Assembly (NCBI GenBank): GCA_019449415.1
Contig: JAGRPP010000013.1
Location: 1-64,000 of the forward strand
DNA: 64,000 bases
From: Geothrix sp.
GTDB taxonomy: Bacteria; Acidobacteriota; Holophagae; Holophagales; Holophagaceae
Reading direction: 5' to 3'
How positions within the stretch are numbered: position 1 is the stretch's first letter; each line of letters opens with the position of its first letter. The translations under genes were made by a program, and so were the position numbers. Below, in pieces: positions 36,113 to 45,541 of the stretch. The notes beneath the pieces were generated by a model. The model was not told the origin of the DNA, did no database searches, and saw nothing but the letters and a program-made list of their open reading frames with translations.

Positions 36113-39100
36113 ATGCCCGGACGAACCCTCCTGCTTTCCCGGCTGGCCTTGGCCCTCGCTCTGGCGAGTACGGCGCAGGCCCAGACCAAGCTGCTCCGCT
36201 TCCCCGACATCCACGGGGACAAGGTGGTGTTCACGCACGGCGGTGACCTCTGGAGTGCACCGGCCACGGGCGGCACGGCCGCACGGCTCACGGCCCACCC
36301 AGGCCTGGAAGTTTTCGCGAAGTTCAGCCCCGACGGCAAGTGGATCGCCTTCACGGGCCAGTACGACGGGGACGAGCAGGTCTATGTCATTCCCAGCGGC
36401 GGCGGCATCCCGCGCCAGCTGACCTTCGATCCTGCCGCGGGCCCGCTGCCGCCGCGGGGCGGCTACGACCATCAGGTGGTGGGGTGGACGCCGGACGGCT
36501 CCAGCGTGCTGTTCCGCGCCTCCAGCGATGCCGATGGCGTCCTGAGCCGCACGGCGCTCTACACCGTGCCCCTGGGCGGCGGGCTGGCGAAGAAGCTGCC
36601 CATGCCGACTGCGGGGCCCGGCTCCTTCTCGCCGGACGGCAAGCGCATCGCCTACGCGCCGATGTTCCGCGACTTCCGCCACTGGAAGCGCTACCAGGGC
36701 GGCTGGGCGCAGGATCTCTATGTCTTCGACCTGGCCACGAATGCGCAGAAGAAGATCGCCGCCAGCCAGCGTACCGAGCGCGATCCCATGTGGATCGGCG
36801 ACAAGGTCTACTTCGCGTCGGATCGCGACGGGACCCTGAACCTCTACGCGGTCGATCCGGCCACGGACGCGCTGAAGCAGCTGACCTTCCAGAAGACCTG
36901 GGATGTCCGCTGGCCCTCCAGTGACCACCAGTCGCGCATCGTCTACGAGCAGAACGGCGAGCTGCGCGTGTTCAATGTGCAGGACGGCAGCGACCGCGGG
37001 ATCTCCATTTCCGTGCCGACCGATGGCGGCGCCTCGCGGCCCTCGCGCATCAGCGCCGAGCGCAACATCGAGGGCTTCGCCCTGTCGCCCAAAGGCGAGC
37101 GGGCCCTCTTCGTGGCCCGCGGCGATGTGTTCACCGTGCCCGTCGAGAAGGGCCCCGTGCGCAACCTCACCAACAGCTCCGGCGCCCACGACAAGCACGC
37201 CCGCTGGTCGCCGGACGGAAAGAAGATCGCGTTCATCTCGGACCTGAGCGGCGAGGACCAGCTCTACCTGGTGGATCAGGGCGGCAAGGGCAAGCCCGAG
37301 GCCCTGACCTCCGGGCTGGCGGTGATGCTGAATGCGCCCGTCTGGTCGCCCACGGGAAAGCAGCTCGCCTTCACCGACAAGGACGGCGTTGTCTATGTGG
37401 TGGGCGTGGCGGACCGCAAGCTGGTCAAGGCCGCGAAGGATCCCTTCGCCCGGGTGGGCGACCTGGCCTGGTCGGCGGACGGCCAGTTCCTGGCCTTCTC
37501 CCTGGCGAACCTGAACGGCACCCGCAGCCTCCATGTGTGGAGCCAGGCCGACCAGCAGCTGCACCGGGCCACCGGCGACCTGTTCCCCGTGACCGATCCC
37601 GCCTGGGATCCCGACGGCAAGTACCTCTATGCCCTCAGCCGCCGGGACTACGCGCCGCAGATCAGCAACCTCGAGTTCGACTATGCGGGCAACCGCAATG
37701 TGGATGTGGTGGCCTACACCCTGCGCAAGGACACGCCCCATCCCTTCCCGCCCGAGAGCGACGAAGTGGGGGCGGCGCCTGAGAAGAAGGAAGACGGCGA
37801 GAAGAAGGCCGACAAGTCGGTGGAGGGCGCCAAGGCCCCGGCGGCGCCCGTGGCCGTCCGCATCGACTGGGACGGGTTCGAGCAGCGGGGCGTCCGCGTG
37901 CCCGTGCCCGCCGACAACCTGGGCGGGCTGGAGGCCACCAAGGGCTACCTGCTCTACAGCAAGTCCGCGCCCTTCGTGTACGGCGACGCCAATGGCCGCC
38001 GGAATGCGGGCAGCAGCCTCTGGATCTTCGACCTGAAGAAGCGCCAGGAGAGCGAGCTGCTGCCGGAAGTCCAGGGCTGGACACTCAGCCAGGACGGGGG
38101 CAAGATTCTGGCCCGCGCCGGGCAGGGGCCCGCGGCTTCCTACCAGCTCCTCGACGCCAAGCCGAAGGCCACCGAGAAGAAGACGGTCTCCACGAAGGAG
38201 CTCTTCGTGGACCGCATCCCCGCCGAGGAGTGGCGCGAGGTCTACGACGAGACCTGGCGCCGTTTCCGGGACTTCTTCTATGTGAAGAACATGCACGGCT
38301 ACGACTGGAAGGCCCTGCGCGAGCAGTACCGTCCCTGGTTGCAGCATGTGACGCACCGTTCAGACCTGACCTATGTGCTGACGGAGCTCATCTCGGAACT
38401 GAACATCGGCCACACCTACACCGAGGGGGGGGACCAGTTCCTGCCCGAACGGGCCAAGGTGGGCCTGCCCGGCGCCCGCCTCGAGCTGGACGCCGCCGCC
38501 GGCCGCTACCGCCTCGCCCGCATCTACCGCGGCCACAACGAGGAACCCAAGTACCGCAGCCCGCTGACGGAACCGGGTGTGGACGCCCGCGAAGGGGACT
38601 ACATCCTGGCCATCGATGGCGTGGAGCTGAAGGCAGACGACAACCCCTACCGCCTGCTCCGCAACAAGACCTTCGCGGTGACGCTCACGCTGAACGCCAA
38701 GCCCGGTTTCGAGGGCGCCCGGCAGGTCACCTACCAGCCCATCCAGAGCGATGCCAGCCTGCGCTATCTGGACTTCGTGCTGCGCTCGAAGGAGGCCGTG
38801 GACAAGCTCAGCGGCGGCAAGGTGGGCTACCTCCACATTCCCGACATGGGCGGCCCCGGGCTCTATGAGTTCATCAAGTGGTACTACCCCCAGATCCGCA
38901 AGGAGGGCCTGGTGGTGGATGTCCGCGCCAACGGCGGGGGCAACATCAGCCAGATGATCCTCGAGCGCCTCGGGAAGAAGTTGCTGGGCACCCGGTTCGG
39001 CTATGCGGGTGAGCACCCCACCACCTACCCGGGCACCGTCTTCCACGGTCCCATGGTGGCGCTCACCAGCGAGACCAGCGCCAGCGACGGCGACATCTTC

Positions 39101-39421
39101 CCCTACCACTTCCGGTTCGCGGGCCTCGGTCCTCTCATCGGCAAGCGCACCTGGGGCGGCGTCGTGGGTGGCGGCAACTCGCCGCTCATCGACGGCGGCA
39201 GTGTCTTCGTGCCCCAGTCAGGCACCAACGCGCCCACGGGCGAGTGGATCATCGAGGGCGAGGGCGTCACCCCCGATATAGAGGTGGAGAACGATCCCGC
39301 CTCGCTGCTGGCGGGTCATGACCGGCAGCTGGAGCGCGGCGTGCAGGAGGTCCTGAAGCGCATGGCCGAGAAGCCCATGGCCCTGCCGAAGCGCCCGGCG
39401 GATCCGGTCAAGACGAAGTAG
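36113..39421 (+). CDS. Tricorn-like S41 family protease with PDZ domain, secreted
   Basis: An 1102-residue protein with a signal peptide (about 1-23). An N-terminal beta-propeller of WD40/PD40-like repeats (many SPDGKWIAF-type strands, about 25-690) is followed by a tricorn C1 helical domain, PDZ (about 785-865, REGDYILAIDG) and the C2 catalytic core. The nucleophile is Ser991 in SASDGDIF, followed by Asp992, the P1-selecting Asp of tricorn; the relay His767 is in NIGHTY. The residue before that His is Gly766, where archaeal tricorn has Ser. It probably degrades oligopeptides in the periplasm. GAGG is seven bases before ATG. Confidence 0.92.
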   Translation: MPGRTLLLSRLALALALASTAQAQTKLLRFPDIHGDKVVFTHGGDLWSAPATGGTAARLTAHPGLEVFAKFSPDGKWIAFTGQYDGDEQVYVIPSGGGIPRQLTFDPAAGPLPPRGGYDHQVVGWTPDGSSVLFRASSDADGVLSRTALYTVPLGGGLAKKLPMPTAGPGSFSPDGKRIAYAPMFRDFRHWKRYQGGWAQDLYVFDLATNAQKKIAASQRTERDPMWIGDKVYFASDRDGTLNLYAVDPATDALKQLTFQKTWDVRWPSSDHQSRIVYEQNGELRVFNVQDGSDRGISISVPTDGGASRPSRISAERNIEGFALSPKGERALFVARGDVFTVPVEKGPVRNLTNSSGAHDKHARWSPDGKKIAFISDLSGEDQLYLVDQGGKGKPEALTSGLAVMLNAPVWSPTGKQLAFTDKDGVVYVVGVADRKLVKAAKDPFARVGDLAWSADGQFLAFSLANLNGTRSLHVWSQADQQLHRATGDLFPVTDPAWDPDGKYLYALSRRDYAPQISNLEFDYAGNRNVDVVAYTLRKDTPHPFPPESDEVGAAPEKKEDGEKKADKSVEGAKAPAAPVAVRIDWDGFEQRGVRVPVPADNLGGLEATKGYLLYSKSAPFVYGDANGRRNAGSSLWIFDLKKRQESELLPEVQGWTLSQDGGKILARAGQGPAASYQLLDAKPKATEKKTVSTKELFVDRIPAEEWREVYDETWRRFRDFFYVKNMHGYDWKALREQYRPWLQHVTHRSDLTYVLTELISELNIGHTYTEGGDQFLPERAKVGLPGARLELDAAAGRYRLARIYRGHNEEPKYRSPLTEPGVDAREGDYILAIDGVELKADDNPYRLLRNKTFAVTLTLNAKPGFEGARQVTYQPIQSDASLRYLDFVLRSKEAVDKLSGGKVGYLHIPDMGGPGLYEFIKWYYPQIRKEGLVVDVRANGGGNISQMILERLGKKLLGTRFGYAGEHPTTYPGTVFHGPMVALTSETSASDGDIFPYHFRFAGLGPLIGKRTWGGVVGGGNSPLIDGGSVFVPQSGTNAPTGEWIIEGEGVTPDIEVENDPASLLAGHDRQLERGVQEVLKRMAEKPMALPKRPADPVKTK

Positions 39422-39460
39422 GCCTCACCCCGACGCCGGAAAAATCCCGGCCACGGATTG

Positions 39461-39504
39461 AAAAAACGAGGGTCAGCCCCCAAGGTGACTGGCCCTCGTT
39501 TTTT
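39461..39504 (+). terminator. Bidirectional-type terminator after the tricorn gene
   Basis: A 16-bp stem with one G-T pair (AAAAAACGAGGGTCAG / CTGGCCCTCGTTTTTT) and a 12-base loop. Having A-run and T-run on either side it can act on both strands. It isolates the protease gene from the permease gene. Confidence 0.93.
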
Positions 39505-39523
39505 GATGCTTTTTTGGCTAGGT

Positions 39524-39532
39524 GGTCAGACC
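39524..39532. promoter_or_regulatory. Candidate GntR/FadR-type operator upstream of the lactate permease
   Basis: The perfect palindrome GGTCAGACC within TGGTCAGACCG matches the TGGTCnGACCA type of site known for FadR-subfamily GntR regulators (for example PdhR, LldR and GlcC relatives). It lies 43 bases upstream of the permease ATG. No gntR gene is in the window, so the regulator would be encoded elsewhere. Confidence 0.5.
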
Positions 39533-39574
39533 GTCTCCCGCTACTGTTCATAGCAATCGATCCGGAGGTAGATT

Positions 39575-41200
39575 ATGTTGCTCGGCGCCCTTGCGGCCAC
39601 ACTGCCGCTCATCGTCCTGCTCATCGGCATTCCGCTGCTGATGAAGCCCGCCGCCAAGGTGGCGCCCGTGGCGTGGCTGGTGACCGTACTCACGGCCATC
39701 TTCGTCTTCCACTTCCCCGCGAAGGTGACCCTGCTGGCGGCCCTGCAGGGCGGCCTCACGGGCATCTTCCCGATCATGTACATCCCCTTCGGCGCGCTGG
39801 TGGTCTACAATGTGCTGAAAGCCACAGGCTGGATGGACAAGATGCAGGGCGCCATGGCGAACCTCACGGTGGACCGCCGCGCCCAGGCCCTGCTCATCGC
39901 CTTCGGCTTCGGCGCCTTCCTCGAGGGCATCTGCGGCTTCGGCGCCCCGGTGGCCATTCCCGCCAGCATCCTCATCGGCCTGGGCTACAACCCCATGATG
40001 GCCGCGCTGGTCTGCCTCGTGGCCAACACGGGCCCCGTGCCCTTCGGCTCCCTCGCCATTCCCACCGTGACCCTGGCCAAGACCACGGGCCTGGATGTGA
40101 TGAAGCTCTCGCAGATGACCGGCCGCTTCATGGCGCCGCTGGCCCTGATCATGGCGTTCGCCACGGTCTATGCCATGTCCAAGTCCAAGGGCCTTAAGGG
40201 CGCCATCGGCACCATCCTGGTGGCCGGCCTCAGCTTCTCCATCACCGAGTTCCTGGTGTCGAACTACATCGGCGCGGACCTCACCTCCGTGCTGGCGGGT
40301 CTCGCCTGCCTCGTGGCCGTGGCCATCTACCTGAAGGTTCAGAAGCACGCCCAGCCCTGGCTGTTCGAGGGCGACGCCCCGGCTGACAACGCGCCCAAGG
40401 AATTCCACTTCAAGGAGCTGTTCCTCTCCTGGCTGCCCTACCTGCTGCTGGCCGTGCTGGTCATCGCCGTGAACCTGCCCAAGACCAAGCCCCTCTTCAA
40501 CGGCAGCGCCGCAGGCTGGAACTGGGTGCTGCTCAAGGCCCAGATCTACAACCCCGGCAAGCTCTACTCCTTCACCTGGCTGCAGAGCCCCGGCACCATC
40601 ATGCTCATCGCCGGCCTCATCGCCTTCCCCTTCATGGGCATCAAGTACTCGGTGATGGGTGAGCAGTTCGGCAAGACCTTCAAGCAGATGATCCCCTCCT
40701 TCATCGCGGTGGCCTGCATCCTGTCCATCGCCGAAGTGATGAACCTGGCCCTGCCCATCATCGACCCCAAGACCAAGCTGGCGGTCGTGGGTGACCTCGC
40801 CACCAAGCAAATCTCCATGGTGGCCACCATGGCCAACGGCATCGTCGCCCTGGTGAGCAAGCACATCTACCCGCTGCTGAGCCCGCTCTTCGGCACCATC
40901 GGCGTGTTCCTCACGGGTAGCAACACTTCCGCCAACGCCCTCTTCGGCAACCTGCAGAAGCTCACCGCCCAGGGCATGGGCCTCTCCGACATCCTCATGG
41001 CCTCGGCCGGCAGCGCGGGCGCCTCCGCCGGCAAGATGATCTCGCCCCAGAGCATCGTCATCGCCGCCACCGCCGTGGGCCTGGCCGGCAAGGAAGGCCT
41101 GATCATGCGGCAGACCATCAAGTACACGATCCCCTATGTGATCCTGCTGGGCCTCATGGTCTGGGGCTTCGCGTTCCTGTTCCCGGGCCTCGTCCCCTGA
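39575..41200 (+). CDS. lldP: L-lactate permease family transporter (LldP/GlcA)
   Basis: A 541-residue inner-membrane symporter with about 12-14 helices, normal for the lactate permease family (LctP). Signature regions: GFGAFLEGICGFGAPVAI, LVANTGPVPFGSLAIP, TGSNTSANALFGNLQ and MISPQSIVIAATAVGL. Members carry L-lactate, D-lactate or glycolate; glycolate is possible here because a glycerate kinase and malate synthase follow. GGAGG lies four to five bases before ATG. A terminator follows it, so the glycerate kinase is probably separately expressed. Confidence 0.93.
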   Translation: MLLGALAATLPLIVLLIGIPLLMKPAAKVAPVAWLVTVLTAIFVFHFPAKVTLLAALQGGLTGIFPIMYIPFGALVVYNVLKATGWMDKMQGAMANLTVDRRAQALLIAFGFGAFLEGICGFGAPVAIPASILIGLGYNPMMAALVCLVANTGPVPFGSLAIPTVTLAKTTGLDVMKLSQMTGRFMAPLALIMAFATVYAMSKSKGLKGAIGTILVAGLSFSITEFLVSNYIGADLTSVLAGLACLVAVAIYLKVQKHAQPWLFEGDAPADNAPKEFHFKELFLSWLPYLLLAVLVIAVNLPKTKPLFNGSAAGWNWVLLKAQIYNPGKLYSFTWLQSPGTIMLIAGLIAFPFMGIKYSVMGEQFGKTFKQMIPSFIAVACILSIAEVMNLALPIIDPKTKLAVVGDLATKQISMVATMANGIVALVSKHIYPLLSPLFGTIGVFLTGSNTSANALFGNLQKLTAQGMGLSDILMASAGSAGASAGKMISPQSIVIAATAVGLAGKEGLIMRQTIKYTIPYVILLGLMVWGFAFLFPGLVP

Positions 41201-41214
41201 TCTGACGAAACATG

Positions 41215-41250
41215 ACCGCCAAGACGCGCGAGCGTCTTGGCGGTAGTTTT
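41215..41250 (+). terminator. Rho-independent terminator after the permease gene
   Basis: Perfect 12-bp stem (ACCGCCAAGACG / CGTCTTGGCGGT) with a 6-base loop followed by AGTTTTA. The T-run is short but the stem is strong. Confidence 0.8.
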
Positions 41251-41278
41251 ATCCATGACTGCACTCGAGGTGGGTTTC

Positions 41279-42424
41279 ATGCGCATCATCGTGGCTCCGG
41301 ATTCGTTCAAAGGCAGCCTGTCTGCCCTGGGAGTGGCCGAGGCCATGGAGCGCGGCATCCGGGCGGTGTTCCCGGAGGCGGAGATTCTCAAGGTGCCCAT
41401 TGCCGATGGAGGCGAAGGCACCGTCGAGGCCCTGGTGGCCGCCACCCAGGGGCGCCTCCTGCATGCGGCCGTGCGGGGGCCCCTGGGTGAGCCCGTGCGC
41501 GCCCACTGGGGCATCTCCGGCGACGGCACCACAGCCTTCCTGGAGATGGCTTCGGCCTCGGGCCTGCCCCTGGTGCCGAAGGAGCGGCGGGACCCAAGGA
41601 TCACCAGCACCTTCGGGACCGGGGAGCTCATGAAGGCCGCCCTGGACGCGGGCCTTCGCAAGCTCGTCATCGGCATCGGCGGCAGCGCCACCAATGACGG
41701 CGGCACGGGCATGGCCCGGGCCCTGGGCGCCCGCTTCCTGGATGCCGAGGGCCGCGACCTGCCCGAGGGCGGCGCGGCGCTGGCGCGCCTGGCCCGCATT
41801 GAGCTCGCGGGCCTGGATCACCGCCTCGCCGAGGCTTCGGTCCTCGTGGCCTGCGATGTGGACAATCCCCTCTGCGGCCCGCGGGGGGCTTCCGCCGTCT
41901 ACGGCCCCCAGAAGGGCGCCACGCCAGAGATGGTGGCCGAGCTCGATGCGGCCCTGGGCGTCTTCGCCACGGTGGCGGCTGCGGCCACGGGGCGCGACAT
42001 TGCCCTGCTGCCCGGCGCCGGCGCCGCCGGAGGCCTGGGCGCGAGCCTGCTCTTCTTCACCCCGGCCAGCCTCCGGCCCGGCGTGTCCATCGTGCTGGAG
42101 ACGACCCGATTCGAGGCCCTGATCCAGGGCACGGATCTCGTCATCACCGGCGAGGGCCGCACGGACTTCCAGACGGCCATGGGCAAGGCGCCCGTGGGCG
42201 TAGCGGCGGTGGCCAAGCGCCACGGCGTGCCCGTGGTCTGCATCGCGGGCGGGCTGGGCGACGGCGCCGAGGAGGTGCTGGCCCACGGCATCGATGCCCT
42301 GGCCTCCATCGTGCCCCAGCCCATGAGCCTGGAGGCCTGCATGGGGCAGGGCGGGGCTCTCGTGGAGTCTGCGGTGGCGGGCGTCTGCCGGATGCTGCGC
42401 GTGGGCAGGTCGCTGAGCCGGTGA
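41279..42424 (+). CDS. glxK: Glycerate kinase
   Basis: Phosphorylates D-glycerate to 2-phosphoglycerate (GlxK/GarK family), linking glyoxylate/glycerate metabolism to glycolysis. 381 residues, usual length. It shows MRIIVAPDSFKGSLSA at the N-terminus, IADGGEGTVEAL, GIGGSATNDGGTGMARALG, DVDNPLCGPRGASAVYGPQKGA (split: CDVDNPLCGP and GASAVYGPQKGA) and VITGEGRTDFQTAMGKAP. ATG 41279 has GAGG eight bases upstream and the family N-terminus; the longer frame from 41237 lies in the terminator. It converges with the LysR gene. Confidence 0.94.
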   Translation: MRIIVAPDSFKGSLSALGVAEAMERGIRAVFPEAEILKVPIADGGEGTVEALVAATQGRLLHAAVRGPLGEPVRAHWGISGDGTTAFLEMASASGLPLVPKERRDPRITSTFGTGELMKAALDAGLRKLVIGIGGSATNDGGTGMARALGARFLDAEGRDLPEGGAALARLARIELAGLDHRLAEASVLVACDVDNPLCGPRGASAVYGPQKGATPEMVAELDAALGVFATVAAAATGRDIALLPGAGAAGGLGASLLFFTPASLRPGVSIVLETTRFEALIQGTDLVITGEGRTDFQTAMGKAPVGVAAVAKRHGVPVVCIAGGLGDGAEEVLAHGIDALASIVPQPMSLEACMGQGGALVESAVAGVCRMLRVGRSLSR

Positions 42425-42438
42425 ATCAGGACGGTGAC

Positions 42439-42482
42439 TAGGCCGCCGGCAGCGGGGATCTAGGCCGTCGGCAGCAGGGCGT
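42439..42482. repeat. Short imperfect tandem duplication at the end of the LysR gene
   Basis: The 3' end of the lysR gene (TAGGCCGTCGGCAGCAGGG on the plus strand, including its stop) is preceded by a near copy, TAGGCCGCCGGCAGCGGGG, in the gap to the glycerate kinase gene. It looks like a small local duplication, with no obvious role. Confidence 0.5.
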
Positions 42483-43350
42483 CCCGGACATGCTGCAGGA
42501 AGGCCTTTTCGGCAGTCCCCATGTGCCGTTCGGGATTCCATACGAGGTAAGTCGAGATCTGGATTTCGGGGCCTTCCCAGGGCACGGCCACCAGCCGCCC
42601 TGTGTGGAGTTCCGCCTCCACGGCCATCCGGGGCAGGGGCGCGATGCCCAGGCCCACTTCCACACAGCGCTTGATCGTTTCGACGCCCTGGAATTCGAGG
42701 AAGCGCCCCGGGTGCGCCCCGGCGTTGATCAGCTGCCGCTCGAACTGGTTGCGGTAGCTGCAGCCGAGCGCCTTCAGCAGCACATCCTCCCCGATGAGGT
42801 CCTGGGCGGAGATCCCGCGGGACCCGGCGAACCGGTGGGAGGCTGACGCGACGATCAGGATCTCCTCGTCCCGGATCTTCTCCACGGCCAGGGTCTTGGA
42901 GGGGAAGGGCTCCTCCAGGATGAAGGCGAAATCCACGATGCCTTCCAGCACCTGCCGCTTGAAGTCGCGCACGAAGCCCGGAAGGAACTGCAGGTGGACC
43001 CGCGGGAACGCCTCCTTGAAGGCCTTCAGCACGGGCGGAAGCAGGTAGGTGCAGACGGTCTCCGGTGCCGTGAACCGGAGGGTCCCGACCCCGGCTTCAT
43101 CCTGCAGGGAGGCCTTGGCCTCGTGCGTCAGGGCGAGGATCCGCTCGGCGTAGATCAGGAAACGCTCGCCGGGTTCGGTGAGCTCGAGCCGGTTGCCCAC
43201 GCGATTGAAGAGCGCCGAACCGAGATCCTCTTCCAGGCTCTTGATCTGGGCCGTCACACTCGACTGGGCGTAGCCCAGGGACAGCGCGGCGTTCGTGAAG
43301 TTCAGGGTGCGGGCGGCCACGGTGAAGGTGGACAGGGTTCGGACATCCAT
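42460..43350 (-). CDS. LysR-family transcriptional regulator
   Basis: A 296-residue regulator. The N-terminal winged HTH is at about 1-60 (VAARTLNFTNAALSLGYAQSSVTAQIKSLE is the helix-turn-helix region, residues 11-40). A LysR substrate-binding domain follows (about 88-290). It is transcribed divergently from malate synthase across a 303-base region containing a perfect inverted repeat, so it probably controls that gene in response to glyoxylate, glycolate or acetate; the ligand is inferred only from context. Confidence 0.92.
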   Translation of the reverse strand: MDVRTLSTFTVAARTLNFTNAALSLGYAQSSVTAQIKSLEEDLGSALFNRVGNRLELTEPGERFLIYAERILALTHEAKASLQDEAGVGTLRFTAPETVCTYLLPPVLKAFKEAFPRVHLQFLPGFVRDFKRQVLEGIVDFAFILEEPFPSKTLAVEKIRDEEILIVASASHRFAGSRGISAQDLIGEDVLLKALGCSYRNQFERQLINAGAHPGRFLEFQGVETIKRCVEVGLGIAPLPRMAVEAELHTGRLVAVPWEGPEIQISTYLVWNPERHMGTAEKAFLQHVRDALLPTA

Positions 43351-43653
43351 GGGGCCATTGTACCGGCGTCCCTCATGTCACCTGGAAGGCCCTTGAGTCT
43401 GAGCGGTCGCAACACCTCCCCGTGGACCGCACCGGCCCCTCGATCGGTGATTTCGATTCCAGGGATCGAAAAGATTCTCTGGTTTCCGGAGCGCGATGAC
43501 CTGAAATTAAATGTCTAGGCAGGCAACCGCACGGGCATGACGCAACGCCGTGGTACACGCAGGCTTCATGGGCGCTTGAACCGGCCCTTCTCAATCCGCA
43601 CCCACCTGGAACCCCCAAGGGCCTAGCCCCTGGGGCCGCCACCGGAGGCTTCG
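43351..43653. promoter_or_regulatory. Divergent control region between lysR and malate synthase
   Basis: A 303-base gene-free stretch. The clear element is a perfect inverted repeat TTTCGAT-N7-ATCGAAA at 43451-43471, a good candidate LysR-type binding site. An A/T-rich patch (GAAATTAAATGTCTAG, about 43502-43517) may be a -10 region. A small GC hairpin (CCCCAAGGG / CCCCTGGGG, about 43613-43635) lies just before the malate synthase ribosome site GGAGG and could affect translation. I see no small gene or tRNA. Confidence 0.55.
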
Positions 43654-45528
43654 ATGACCCCTTCTCTCGAATTCCGCGCAGGGATCCTCGCCCGGTACGA
43701 GGATGTCTACACGCCGGAGGCCCTCCACGCCCTGGAGGCCCTGGCGCCCCTCGATCAGCGCCGACGGGAACTGATGGCGCAGCGGACCGCGCGCCGGAAG
43801 CGCCGCGCCGAACAGGGTGAGCGGATCACCTTCCTCGATCCCGCCGCGCTGATTCTGGGCACCCAGATCACCGTGGCCGATGCCCGGGCGGGCAACTTCG
43901 ACGGCGCGGTGATTCCGCCCGATCTTACGCGCCAGTGGATCCAGGGCACGGGACCGGCCACCAAGCCGCGCTCCGATGTGCGTTCCGGCATCCGCAATGT
44001 GGCCTATGCGCTGCTGTCCGGCGCCGACGGCTGGATGTTCGACGGCGAGGACGCGCTGGGCCAGGTGGATACGATGTCGCTGGACAACCACCGCAACCTG
44101 AAGCTCGCCATCGCGCGGGATCCGCTCTTCATGGAAGTGGCCGAGGAGGTCGCTTCGGAGATGAACCGCTGGGCGGAGGGCTTCCTCGGCCACCCCATCA
44201 TCGCCGACTGGCGCGCCCAGCTGGACTTCACCACGGTGCTCTACCGGGCCCGGGGCCTGCATCTGGACGACCGGCACATCCGCTTCCAGAGCCACGGCTT
44301 CTCCGCCTCCATCGCGGATCTGGCGCTCTATGTGGCGAACAACCATGAGCGGCTGCGGGCGGCCGGCCGCAGCGTTGTCCTCTACCTGCCCAAGATCCAG
44401 ACCGCCGAGGAGGCCGCCTTCTGGAACAGCCTGCTGCTGGCCCTGGAGGGCCACCTGGGCCTGCCGGTGGGCACCCTCAAGGCCTATGTGCTGGTGGAGC
44501 AGATCGAGCAGTGCTTCCAGCTCATGGAGATCCGGGCGGCCCTCTCGCCGCATTTCGTGGGCTTCAACACGGGCCGCTGGGACTACATCAACAGCGTCTC
44601 GGACGCCCTGGCCTGGGACCAGTCCTTCGTGAACCCCAACATCCAGTCCATCACCATGACCTACGGCTACATGCGGACCTACGAGGACCGGGTGCGCCGC
44701 GCCGTGAACACGCCGGACCGGAATGGCCGCTTCGCCCTATGGCAGGGCGGCATGGAACCCAACATCCCCGTGGGCTCCGAGGCCGGCGTGGCCGCCAGCA
44801 TGAAGCGGGCCGTGGCCGGCGCCGAGCGGGAGCAGCGCGAGGGCGCTTCCGGCAAGTGGGTGGCCCACTGGAAGATGGTCCACATCGTCCGGCCCGTCTG
44901 GGAGCGCGTGGGCCAGGACAACCAGGCGGGGAGGGCCTTCCCGGCCCTGACCTACGGCCCCGAGGATGCGGCGGGCCTGACCCGGCTCGAAGATGCGCCA
45001 CGCACCATCGCCGGGGCCCGCGACCTGCTCTCGGTGGCCCTGCAGTACGGGAATGCCTTCCTCCGCGGCTTCCAGGCCGCGGCCCTGAAGCCCGCCGACT
45101 TCTTCGGCAATGACGATGTGCTCTACCTCATGGAGGACATGGCCACCGGCGAGATCCGCCTGTCCATCCTCTGGGAGTGGCTCCACAAGGGCGCCACCTT
45201 CACAGAGGCCGATGCCGCCACCGGCACGGCCGCCGGGGATGCCTTCACGCCTGCCCTGTTCGCCCGCCTCCTCGACGAGGAGTACGCCAAACTCCGCCAG
45301 GCTGGCAACCGCGATGTCCACGACGATTCCAAGGAAACCACGCTGCCCATCGCGAGGGCCATCGTCCAGACCTATGTCCAGAGCAACACGAAGGCCCCCT
45401 GGTATGTGGATCTCCTGAACCTGAACCTCGGCGTGGAGGAACTGGCCGTGGCCGAGGCCCGCATCGCGCGGTTCCTCGAGGCCTTCGCGAAGGACGGCAC
45501 CCGGATGACGGAGAATCAGGACTTCTGA
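43654..45528 (+). CDS. aceB: Malate synthase (A-type)
   Basis: Condenses glyoxylate with acetyl-CoA to malate. 624 residues, longer than the roughly 530 of typical malate synthase A; the extra sequence is spread along the protein. Recognisable A-type blocks: MFDGEDALGQVD (compare DFEDA), VLVEQIEQCFQLMEI, GFNTGRWDYIN and LMEDMATGEIRLSILWEW. The divergence in the acetyl-CoA region (HWKMVHIVRPVW instead of HPGLVPIA) is notable. No isocitrate lyase gene is nearby, which suggests use of externally derived glyoxylate/glycolate. It diverges from a LysR gene; GGAGG lies before ATG. Confidence 0.9.
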   Translation: MTPSLEFRAGILARYEDVYTPEALHALEALAPLDQRRRELMAQRTARRKRRAEQGERITFLDPAALILGTQITVADARAGNFDGAVIPPDLTRQWIQGTGPATKPRSDVRSGIRNVAYALLSGADGWMFDGEDALGQVDTMSLDNHRNLKLAIARDPLFMEVAEEVASEMNRWAEGFLGHPIIADWRAQLDFTTVLYRARGLHLDDRHIRFQSHGFSASIADLALYVANNHERLRAAGRSVVLYLPKIQTAEEAAFWNSLLLALEGHLGLPVGTLKAYVLVEQIEQCFQLMEIRAALSPHFVGFNTGRWDYINSVSDALAWDQSFVNPNIQSITMTYGYMRTYEDRVRRAVNTPDRNGRFALWQGGMEPNIPVGSEAGVAASMKRAVAGAEREQREGASGKWVAHWKMVHIVRPVWERVGQDNQAGRAFPALTYGPEDAAGLTRLEDAPRTIAGARDLLSVALQYGNAFLRGFQAAALKPADFFGNDDVLYLMEDMATGEIRLSILWEWLHKGATFTEADAATGTAAGDAFTPALFARLLDEEYAKLRQAGNRDVHDDSKETTLPIARAIVQTYVQSNTKAPWYVDLLNLNLGVEELAVAEARIARFLEAFAKDGTRMTENQDF

Positions 45529-45541
45529 GGACGGCGCCGGC

